Assembly: GCA_002342415.1 (NCBI GenBank)
Contig: DDPY01000053.1
Coordinates: 106,003-170,002, forward strand
DNA from: Prevotella sp. UBA2456
GTDB taxonomy: Bacteria; Bacteroidota; Bacteroidia; Bacteroidales; Bacteroidaceae
Length of the DNA: 64,000 bases
Reading direction: 5' to 3'
Shown here: piece after piece, positions 9,391 to 16,611 of the stretch
How positions within the stretch are numbered: the first letter of the stretch is position 1
Layout: every line of letters begins with the position of its first letter
Position numbers and translations under genes: made by a program
Notes under the pieces: model-generated
Database searches by the model: none
What the model was told of the DNA's origin: nothing
What the model saw: only the letters and a program-made list of their open reading frames with translations

Positions 9391-12300
9391 TTACTCTTCG
9401 TCCATCATTACTGCTTCCTCGATTTCTATCTCCGGCTCCATAGGCAGGGTCATCACAATGACAGTACCACCGCCAGGATTATCCTCCAGGCGAATCGTAC
9501 CCTCATGGGCTACAATGATTTCTTTCACCTTATCCAGCCCAATACCTTCGCTGCCCATCATAGGCTCAAAGGCGGTCGCCTTGAATTCATCACGAACGCC
9601 TATACCATTGTCAGCTACCTGAATAACCGCATGGTTGTTGTCGCCCTTCCCTAAATTGACTGTTATCTGGCAATTACCAGGAGAGAATCTCACAGAGTTC
9701 CCCAAAAGGATATTCATGGCAACAGCCAACTGCTCATGGTCTATCTTCACCATCAGTTCCTTTTCCAGCGAACGGCAACTTAGTTTAGCTTTCTGGCCCT
9801 CCTCCGTTGCAGAGAAAGTTTTGCATATAGATTTAATGGTCGATACCAGGTCTTCTTCTTTCCGATTCAACACCAGCTTCTCGTGCTGCTCTTCGCTGAC
9901 AGGGTCTGGAACACCAAAGGCCGACTTTTCCTTTGCCATCTGGACGCGCATCTCGCTCATCCAGTGTTGTTTCTCGGTCTCACGACGCAGGTTTTCTGCC
10001 TCCAACAGCTGATGCTGACGCTTTAAGAACCAGCGGTGCCACCACCATGCTGCCAGTGCAATAAGCAGCATGTATAAGAGAATCATCCAACGTGTTCGCC
10101 ACAAAGCAGGTTGGATGGTAATCTCCAGCGTACTCTCTTCCTCACCAAAGGTACCGTCATCGTTGAGCATACGGACATGAAGGGTATAACTGCCGGCACG
10201 AAGCGAGTTGTAAGTGATATTGGGGTTCAGTTCCGAGGTCTTCACCCAGTTCTCGTTGAAGCCTTCCAACCGATAGACAAAGCGCTTACCGTTGTTGATA
10301 TTGCCCGCATCACTGGCCAGCTGTATCGTGAACTGGTCATTATACTTTAGGGTTATCTCCCGACAGTAGTCCAATGCCTCATCCAGAATGACTCGTCCAT
10401 CAATCTCCCTACCTACGGGCACATCTTCATCGAACAGTTGTAGACCGCTAAAGACCGGGCGTTCCTTGCTCTTGACATTCGATAAGGCCTTGGGGTTGAT
10501 AATATCCAAACCGCCCTGACCGCCAATCAGGATCAAGCCGTCGCGAGTCAGATAGGTGGAACGCTGATTATATGTCTCTTGTTGCAGTCCGTCACGATTA
10601 TTATAGCTGCGCACCGTAAAATGCCAGGTTCCATCCTCCTGACGCTCTGGCAACACCTTAGAGACACCATGATCGGTCACAACCCACATCGTGTGCTCCT
10701 GATCCTCTATAATGGAATTGATGCTGGAGCCATACAGTCCGTCGGTCATATCCAAAAGCCTTGTCTTCTTGGTCAGCTGGTCATATACCGCAGCACCAGA
10801 TGCCGACCCTTGCCAGATCAATCCGCGTGAATCCTCAATGACACAGTTGGTAGAACCCATATTGTTGGGCAGATTGTTAAGATCAGGCAATACGCGATTG
10901 GCCAGCTTTCCTGTCACGGGGTTGACGAAGCACCAGAACCAGCTCGTTCCTACCATCAGCCAGCCTTTTTTTATCCACCATACGCTGGTCAGATAATTGC
11001 TGGGCAGGCCACTGTTTTCTGTATTCCAAGTGCGGAATTTGCCTGTCTTCAAGTCAAGCATCTGAATACCTCCGCCCAGTGTGCCTATCCAGATACGATG
11101 CCACTTGTCTTCTGTCACGCTCCAGACATTATTGGTGGAAAGTCCTTTGGGGTCGCCCGTCGAGCGCCAGTTGACAATAGTAGCCTGCCGCGGGTCTGTC
11201 TTAGAGGGGATACAGCGTATCAGTCCACCATTATAAGAACCAAACCAAATGCTCCCGTCGCTGGCCAGACAGCTGCCCACCATGATGTTACCCAGCATAG
11301 GGCTGTTGTCCTTGGTATAGTGATTCACTATCTCATTAGCCTTCGGGTCGTAAACAAAGATTCCGTCTGTATTGCTGCCCAGCCAATAGTAGCCGTGCTT
11401 GTCCTCCACCACGGTATTGATGTCGCCCAACTCCAAATTGGCAATACTGGCCAAGCCCTCCTTAAACTCGTTCACACCATTTTTATAGGTAGAGATCCAT
11501 ACCAATCCGAGATCGTCGACATAAATCTGGCGCGGCGTATTGTCACTGATCGTGGATTCATCAAACTTATTGTTCAGGAACTGACGAACCTCTTTATCCT
11601 TACGGTCGATGACAAATATTCCCATGTGATCGGTAGCCACCCACATTCGGTCCTTGTGGTCTATCTTGACATCCCATACCTGCAAGCCTTCGGGCAGTCC
11701 CTCGATACCCTGCGACAGCATCAGTTCGCGGACCGTTGAGTACCAGCGGTTTTCCTTCTTGACATAGATAAAGGTATAGTGCTCCGCCACCACATACAGG
11801 TTTTCCTCTTTGTCTATCAACAGTTTGTAGTTCTGGCTCTCCAAAACACCATGCTCGTGCATCCAGGAGTTCTCCCACTCTATCTCACCTGTTTTACCAT
11901 TCAGGCAAAGCAGTTCGCCTGTATAAGTCATAATCACCAGTCCTGTAGGATAGTCTGTCATGGCTGCTATCCCATAGTGCTCCTTAATCTGGTTTTTACC
12001 ATATCCCATCCGGAACTCGGTAGTCTTCTTGGTCTTGGTGTTATAGTAGAAGATACCCTCCTCATAGAACTTAATCCAATAGTTCTTGTCATGGTCAATA
12101 TAGACTCGCTCGACGGCATTGCGGCCCGGAAGAAACTTATCCACCACCCGGGACACATTGCGCTCGAACTTCTCCGTCACCGGATCGTACACGCAGTAGT
12201 TCATTCCCTGCTTCAGCCACAGACGACCCTCGGCATCCTCCATAATCTGGTCGGTATAGTTGTCGCGCATCGTCGTTGTATCGCGCATACTCGAGAAGAA

Positions 12301-12510
12301 AGCCTTCACACGATAGCCGTCATAACGATTCAGACCATAGGAGGTTCCTATCCAGATATACCCATGACTATCGCGAAACACGCAGTTCACCTGCGAGTTC
12401 GACAATCCGTTGCGCGTGTCCAGCCGACGGAACTTTACCTCAGGAATGGCTGCCTCTACGATGATTGAAACCAGCAGAAAGGGAAGTATCAGTAATAATT
12501 TTCGTATCAT
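9391..12510 (-). CDS. HTCS-like sensor half: periplasmic beta-propellers, Y_Y_Y, HATPase, no DNA-binding domain
   Basis: 1039 residues. The layout matches the downstream gene up to the membrane: signal sequence, propeller repeats beginning FRRLDTRNGLSNSQVNC, a Y_Y_Y domain, and a membrane segment at about 805-828. The cytoplasmic part then differs. There is no recognisable H box; a HATPase domain (about 890-1025) has an N-box-like MNILLGNSVRFSPG, a G1 box (VADNGIGV) and a glycine-rich G2 (GSEGIGLDKVKEII, PGGGTVIVMTLP). It ends in an acidic tail with neither receiver nor AraC domain. It looks like the ATP-binding half of a hybrid sensor whose DNA-binding half is the next gene, 6 bp downstream. 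It might work by ATP-dependent conformational control of a hetero-oligomer. Co-transcription is supported by spacing and by one consensus promoter upstream. Confidence 0.88.
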   Translation of the reverse strand: MIRKLLLILPFLLVSIIVEAAIPEVKFRRLDTRNGLSNSQVNCVFRDSHGYIWIGTSYGLNRYDGYRVKAFFSSMRDTTTMRDNYTDQIMEDAEGRLWLKQGMNYCVYDPVTEKFERNVSRVVDKFLPGRNAVERVYIDHDKNYWIKFYEEGIFYYNTKTKKTTEFRMGYGKNQIKEHYGIAAMTDYPTGLVIMTYTGELLCLNGKTGEIEWENSWMHEHGVLESQNYKLLIDKEENLYVVAEHYTFIYVKKENRWYSTVRELMLSQGIEGLPEGLQVWDVKIDHKDRMWVATDHMGIFVIDRKDKEVRQFLNNKFDESTISDNTPRQIYVDDLGLVWISTYKNGVNEFKEGLASIANLELGDINTVVEDKHGYYWLGSNTDGIFVYDPKANEIVNHYTKDNSPMLGNIMVGSCLASDGSIWFGSYNGGLIRCIPSKTDPRQATIVNWRSTGDPKGLSTNNVWSVTEDKWHRIWIGTLGGGIQMLDLKTGKFRTWNTENSGLPSNYLTSVWWIKKGWLMVGTSWFWCFVNPVTGKLANRVLPDLNNLPNNMGSTNCVIEDSRGLIWQGSASGAAVYDQLTKKTRLLDMTDGLYGSSINSIIEDQEHTMWVVTDHGVSKVLPERQEDGTWHFTVRSYNNRDGLQQETYNQRSTYLTRDGLILIGGQGGLDIINPKALSNVKSKERPVFSGLQLFDEDVPVGREIDGRVILDEALDYCREITLKYNDQFTIQLASDAGNINNGKRFVYRLEGFNENWVKTSELNPNITYNSLRAGSYTLHVRMLNDDGTFGEEESTLEITIQPALWRTRWMILLYMLLIALAAWWWHRWFLKRQHQLLEAENLRRETEKQHWMSEMRVQMAKEKSAFGVPDPVSEEQHEKLVLNRKEEDLVSTIKSICKTFSATEEGQKAKLSCRSLEKELMVKIDHEQLAVAMNILLGNSVRFSPGNCQITVNLGKGDNNHAVIQVADNGIGVRDEFKATAFEPMMGSEGIGLDKVKEIIVAHEGTIRLEDNPGGGTVIVMTLPMEPEIEIEEAVMMDEE

Positions 12511-12540
12511 TGAGCAGTACTATTTACAATTTGTATTCTG

Positions 12541-12572
12541 CAAAGATAGCACATTTCCATGAAATGACCAAA
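12541..12572 (-). promoter_or_regulatory. Promoter of the split HTCS pair
   Basis: Minus strand TTTG (12572-12569), a 20-nt spacer, then TATCTTTG (12548-12541); the start codon follows 30 nt downstream. Confidence 0.75.
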
Positions 12573-12582
12573 CAAAACAAAG

Positions 12583-12618
12583 AAAAAAAGTCTCTCGCAT
12601 TATCGAGAGACTTTTTTT
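12583..12618 (-). terminator. Terminator of the gatC-like/kduI/exuT operon
   Basis: A near-symmetrical hairpin: seven A, GTCTCTCG, a 6-nt loop, CGAGAGAC, seven T. It lies 21 nt beyond the exuT stop and could act in both directions. Confidence 0.85.
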
Positions 12619-12639
12619 CTATTGTTGCTTGGATAGAGA

Positions 12640-14097
12640 TTAGTCGTCAAGCACGATGGGCTTGTACTTCGGTACCAATGCCTTCATGATGCACCAACCG
12701 ATGAGGTAAGCGACAGCACAGATACAGAATACGACCATATAGGCTGCAGGCTTCCCGTCGAATCCGAAGAACGAGAAAGCTCCGCCCTGACCGTCAGCCC
12801 AGGTGAAGAACATACCCGAGCCCTTATTGATGAGGAACGAGCCTACGCCGCCGGCCATAGAGCCAATACCCGTGATGGTGCCGATAGTTGACTTGGGGAA
12901 CATGTCGCCGACTGTCGAGAAAATGTTTGCCGACCACGACTGGTGTCCGGCACCCAGCAGACCAATCAGGATAGCAGGCCACCAGGCGCTATAGGTTCCC
13001 AACGGCTGTGCAAACAGTCCCAGCACGGGGAAACAAGCAAAGATCAGCATGGCACGCATACGTCCTGCATAAGGATTCATACCATATTTCTCAACAAAGA
13101 CCTTGGGCAGATAGCCGCCTCCGATAGAAAGTATGGTACAGATAGCATAGAGCGTGAAGATGAGCGCAATACCCATAGCCGAATCCGAGGTATAGCCATA
13201 CTGGTCACTGAAGTAGGCAGGAGCCCAGAACAGGAAGAACCACCATACGCCATCCGTCATGAACTTACCCACGATGAACGACCAGGTCTGCTTATAGGTG
13301 AAGCACTGCCAGAAGGGGATGGTCTTCTCCTCCTTGGCCTCTTGCTTGTTCTGCACCTCAGCCAAGTCGTTGTCCTGCTCAATGTAGTTCAGCTCAGCCT
13401 GGTTCACCTGCTTGTTCTTGGCAGGCTTCTCATAGGCCCATATCCAGAGAGCCATCCAGATATAACCGAGCGCACCGATGATTACGAAAGCCATCTCCCA
13501 GCCCCATGCACGAGCGAGCAAGGGAATAGTGGCGGGAGCAGCCAAGGCACCAACGGAGGCACCGCTGTTGAAGATAGAGGTTGCAAAGGCACGGTCTTTC
13601 TTGGGGAAATACTCTGCCGTCACCTTAATGGCAGCAGGGAAGTTACCAGCCTCACCCAAAGCCAGGATCATACGGCACGAGAGGAACAGCCATACCGAGA
13701 TGGTTGCAATGGCCACAGCGGCATCGCTGCCAGCCTGTACCATACGAAGGGCCTCGATGCTGTCGTAGCCTTCGATATTCATTGCCACCCATCCGCATCC
13801 GGCGTGCATCACAGCACCCGTAGACCATACGAAGATGGCAATGAGATAACCCTTCTTAGTGCCCATCCAGTCGATGAACTTACCTGCAAAGAGGTTGGCA
13901 ATGGCATAGAAGATAGAGAACCATCCGGTGATGGTACCATAGTCATTATCGTTCCAGTGGAATTCTGGAGCGATAAAGTCCTTCCAAGTGAGCGACAAGA
14001 CCTGCCGGTCCATGTAGTTGACAGTAGTTGCCAAGAAAAGCAACGCACAGATGACCCAACGCCAGTTGGACATTTTGGTTGTTTGAATAGGAGCCAT
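12640..14097 (-). CDS. exuT: MFS hexuronate transporter, ExuT-like (anion:cation symporter family)
   Basis: 485 residues with about twelve membrane segments. The N-terminal stretch VNYMDRQVLSLTWKDF and the loop RMILALGEAGNFPAAIKVTAEYFPKKDRAFATSIFNSG are typical of the anion:cation symporter group of the major facilitator superfamily, whose members include the hexuronate transporter ExuT. It should import galacturonate, glucuronate or a related uronate by proton symport through the inner membrane. An additional loop near residues 130-145 lies between the third and fourth membrane segments. It is the last gene of an operon with a KduI isomerase and an EIIC-Gat permease, and is followed by a strong terminator. 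The exact sugar acid cannot be told from sequence. Confidence 0.85.
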   Translation of the reverse strand: MAPIQTTKMSNWRWVICALLFLATTVNYMDRQVLSLTWKDFIAPEFHWNDNDYGTITGWFSIFYAIANLFAGKFIDWMGTKKGYLIAIFVWSTGAVMHAGCGWVAMNIEGYDSIEALRMVQAGSDAAVAIATISVWLFLSCRMILALGEAGNFPAAIKVTAEYFPKKDRAFATSIFNSGASVGALAAPATIPLLARAWGWEMAFVIIGALGYIWMALWIWAYEKPAKNKQVNQAELNYIEQDNDLAEVQNKQEAKEEKTIPFWQCFTYKQTWSFIVGKFMTDGVWWFFLFWAPAYFSDQYGYTSDSAMGIALIFTLYAICTILSIGGGYLPKVFVEKYGMNPYAGRMRAMLIFACFPVLGLFAQPLGTYSAWWPAILIGLLGAGHQSWSANIFSTVGDMFPKSTIGTITGIGSMAGGVGSFLINKGSGMFFTWADGQGGAFSFFGFDGKPAAYMVVFCICAVAYLIGWCIMKALVPKYKPIVLDD

Positions 14098-14100
14098 GGG

Positions 14101-14136
14101 ATTTACTATTTACAGATTTACTATTTTCGATTTACC
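14101..14136. repeat. Imperfect 7-8 bp tandem repeat (ATTTACT type)
   Basis: Five units of 7-8 bp related to ATTTACT fill the gap between kduI and exuT. It is one of many short tandem arrays in this window. Confidence 0.6.
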
Positions 14137-14141
14137 ACCAA

Positions 14142-15116
14142 CTATTTGATGTCAATAACGGGGATATTGTCCTTGTCGTTATAATAAAGATTCTCACCGG
14201 CCATGCCCCAGATAAAGGTATAGTAGTAGGTACCGGCAGCAGCGTGCATGCTCCATTCGGGCGACATGATAGCCTGCTCGTTGTGCAGCCATACCACACG
14301 GCTCTCCTGCGGTTCGCCCATAATGTGGGCTATGGTCTGCTCCTGAGGCAGGTTGAAGTAGTAGTATGCCTCAATACGACGGCCATGAGTGTGGGGAGGC
14401 ATCGTGTTCCAGGCAGCACCGGGATTCAACTGAGTGAGACCCAGCTGCAGCTGGCAGGGACCTTCCTCCAGCACATCGTTCACAATGAGCTTATAGACGG
14501 TACGGTTGTTACACTCCTCCAACGAGCCTACGGGTCCCCAGACTGCGGCCTTCAACGAGCCCTTACGGCCGTCGAGGGTCACCCACTGCGTCTTGTAGTG
14601 CTGGTGGGCCGTAGCAGAGTTCAGATAGAACTTGGCCGGATTCTTGGCATCCTTCGAACGGAAGAGCACCTCTTTGTTGACATCCTTGTCCTTTGCAATA
14701 TGGCCGCGGCCAATGTATAAGGCTTCTTTCGGAGCCAGTGCGTACTCCTTACCGTCCACGATGACAACGCCATCGCCGCCGCCACAGTTGACAACACCTA
14801 ACTCACGGTTGTACAGGAAATACTTCTCCTTGATGTTGGGGTCCACATCCAGACCCAGTTCCAGGAAGTTCTCCAGCTTCAGGGTCTTGTTCACCGGCAT
14901 AGCCCCGCCAAAGATGAAGCGGTCATAGTGTGAATAGGTGAGATGGATCTTGTCGGCCTCCATCACTTTCTCCATCACGAAACGATCGCGCAAGGTCTTC
15001 GTGTCGTAATGCTTTACATCTTCAGGATGACAGGCAGTCTGAAACTTCACGTCCTGCTGAGCTGATACGGATAATGCACTCATAATCATCAATAAACTTA
15101 AAACTTGTTTTTTCAT
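14142..15116 (-). CDS. kduI: 5-keto-4-deoxyuronate isomerase (KduI) with an apparent signal peptide
   Basis: 324 residues, about 45 longer than typical KduI. The KduI fold is clear: FIFGGAMPVNKTLKLE, the metal site MPPHTHGRRIEAYYYF (two His and a Glu), and a further His in EWSMHAAAGTYYYTFIWGMAGEN. KduI converts 5-keto-4-deoxyuronate, the product of pectin or other polyuronide lyases, to 3-deoxy-D-glycero-2,5-hexodiulosonate, normally in the cytosol. Here the N-terminus MKKQVLSLLMIMSALSVSAQQ looks like a classical type I signal peptide with cleavage near Ala19, so the enzyme may act in the periplasm. The start is well placed after the gatC-like gene. It is flanked by two permeases that could carry the product inward. 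No kduD is present in the window. Confidence 0.88.
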   Translation of the reverse strand: MKKQVLSLLMIMSALSVSAQQDVKFQTACHPEDVKHYDTKTLRDRFVMEKVMEADKIHLTYSHYDRFIFGGAMPVNKTLKLENFLELGLDVDPNIKEKYFLYNRELGVVNCGGGDGVVIVDGKEYALAPKEALYIGRGHIAKDKDVNKEVLFRSKDAKNPAKFYLNSATAHQHYKTQWVTLDGRKGSLKAAVWGPVGSLEECNNRTVYKLIVNDVLEEGPCQLQLGLTQLNPGAAWNTMPPHTHGRRIEAYYYFNLPQEQTIAHIMGEPQESRVVWLHNEQAIMSPEWSMHAAAGTYYYTFIWGMAGENLYYNDKDNIPVIDIK

Positions 15117-15133
15117 AATTTTTATTCTATTGT

Positions 15134-16501
15134 TTACTTATTCTCTTTATTCTCCTTGGCTATACGCTGGCGGTTCCAGACCACCATTCCGATAGTAATC
15201 AGCGTGAGCACACCTGCTCCGACATACTCCAGATAGGCCACACACTTATAGATGACCCATCCGAAGAGCGACGAGGCAAAGTCCAATGCACCGCCCTCGA
15301 AGCCCTGCGGGATGTCGGCAGCCTTGTCGCCAGTCTGCTCGAACACGGTGTGGGCAGCCTGCGTGAAGGCAGGAGCCATATCGGTGACGAAGTACAGGCC
15401 AATGGCCAGTGCCACCAGGCCGATGATAAACGTCTTCACCACGTTGCCTTTAGTGAAGGGCAGCACCATGGGGAACAGATAGAACATACCTGCCAGCGAT
15501 GCCAGAGGCAGGAACTGGTTCCCCGGCAGCACGACTGCCAAGCCCAGTGCCACAGGTATCAACAGCAGGCTGACCACCAATGTGGTGGGATGACCGATGA
15601 CCACTGCTGGCGACATTCCGATATAGACTTTCTTTCCGTTGAACTTCTGCTTCACCACCTCCTGGGTCTTCTCGGCAATGGGCTTCAGTCCTTCGATAAA
15701 CAATGATGTGATACGAGGAATCAGCTCCATCACGGCACCCATCGTCACTCCAAGGAACAGCACCTTCTTGATGTCCAACTGTGCCAAGGCTCCTATCAGG
15801 CAGCCTACGATGACACCGAGAATCAGGGGCTCGCCCATCACACCAAACTTCTTCTTCATGCCCTCGGCATCGATGTTCAGTTTCTCAAAGCCGGGAATCA
15901 TGTCCAGCGCCTTACCGATAATCAGGGCAAAGGGCACAAAACTCTGGCAGAACGGCTGAGGAATGGAAATGCCCTGCCACTCGGGATAATACTCCTGAAA
16001 CTTGTCTGCCGTCAGGTCAGCCATCACCAGCGTAATGACATAGCACACAATGGCGGCAAAATAGCCCCATGCCAACGACTCGCCCATCACAAAGTAGGCA
16101 ACAGCCCCGATGAAGGCAAAATGCCAATAGTTCCACAAGTCAATGTTCACCGTACGCGTGCAGCCTGTAATCAGCAGCAAGAAGTTAACACCGAGGCAGA
16201 TGGGGATGATCAGTGCGCCCACGGCCGTGTTATAGGCCACAGCGGCGGCAGCGGGCCATCCCATGTCAAACACCTTCAACTGAAGATCGTACAACTGGGA
16301 GATTTCACTCAGCGGTCCGCCGAAGTTGGTGGTCAACAAGGCGGTCACGATGCCTAAGCCCACGAAACCGACACCAACATAAAGACCGGACTTGAGCGAA
16401 CGGCCGAACTTCAGGCCTATACACAGGCCAATAATCGTAAACAGGATGGGCATCATCACCGATGCGCCCAAACTGATAATGTAACTGAAGACTTGTTCCA
16501 T
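15134..16501 (-). CDS. PTS galactitol-type EIIC permease homologue without EIIA/EIIB partners
   Basis: 455 residues, many membrane helices. The sequence matches the galactitol/SgcC family EIIC (SVMMPILFTIIGLCIGLKFG, FDMGWPAAAAVAYNT, MGEPLILGVIVG, GMSPAVVIGHPTTLVVSLLL). I chose ATG at 16501 over an in-frame GTG at 16573, because the promoter falls inside the longer reading and the family begins about here. EIIC normally needs EIIA and EIIB for phosphotransfer; none is nearby, and sugar PTS is rare in Bacteroidales. It may therefore work as a plain permease or facilitator. As first gene of an operon with kduI and exuT it probably carries a uronate derivative or a sugar alcohol; galactitol itself is not implied. 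Confidence 0.8.
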   Translation of the reverse strand: MEQVFSYIISLGASVMMPILFTIIGLCIGLKFGRSLKSGLYVGVGFVGLGIVTALLTTNFGGPLSEISQLYDLQLKVFDMGWPAAAAVAYNTAVGALIIPICLGVNFLLLITGCTRTVNIDLWNYWHFAFIGAVAYFVMGESLAWGYFAAIVCYVITLVMADLTADKFQEYYPEWQGISIPQPFCQSFVPFALIIGKALDMIPGFEKLNIDAEGMKKKFGVMGEPLILGVIVGCLIGALAQLDIKKVLFLGVTMGAVMELIPRITSLFIEGLKPIAEKTQEVVKQKFNGKKVYIGMSPAVVIGHPTTLVVSLLLIPVALGLAVVLPGNQFLPLASLAGMFYLFPMVLPFTKGNVVKTFIIGLVALAIGLYFVTDMAPAFTQAAHTVFEQTGDKAADIPQGFEGGALDFASSLFGWVIYKCVAYLEYVGAGVLTLITIGMVVWNRQRIAKENKENK

Positions 16502-16542
16502 GTAGATTTGTATTGTTTTGTTTGTTTTAGCGTATTTGGGTG

Positions 16543-16574
16543 CGAAGGTACAAAAAAAAAACGGACCGACCAAA
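16543..16574 (-). promoter_or_regulatory. Promoter of the gatC-like/kduI/exuT operon
   Basis: Minus strand TTTG (16574-16571), 20-nt spacer, TACCTTCG (16550-16543), one mismatch from TAnnTTTG. It supports the ATG at 16501. Confidence 0.6.
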
Positions 16575-16584
16575 CAATCAGTCC
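16552..16584 (-). terminator. Probable terminator of the fkp/GSCFA/murF-alr operon
   Basis: On the minus strand GGACTGA and TCGGTCC form an imperfect stem followed by ten T residues, about 27 nt after the murF-alr stop. It overlaps the next operon's promoter. Confidence 0.6.
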
Positions 16585-16611
16585 ATTTTCTTTTAAGTTT
16601 ACTTTACTTCG

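Noticed and set aside
12943..14184. 413-codon plus-strand open frame opposite exuT
   Set aside because: Antisense shadow; composition is not protein-like, and the transporter on the other strand is clear.
16502..16573. Longer start for the EIIC gene (GTG at 16573)
   Set aside because: The promoter lies inside that extension and the added residues do not belong to the family.
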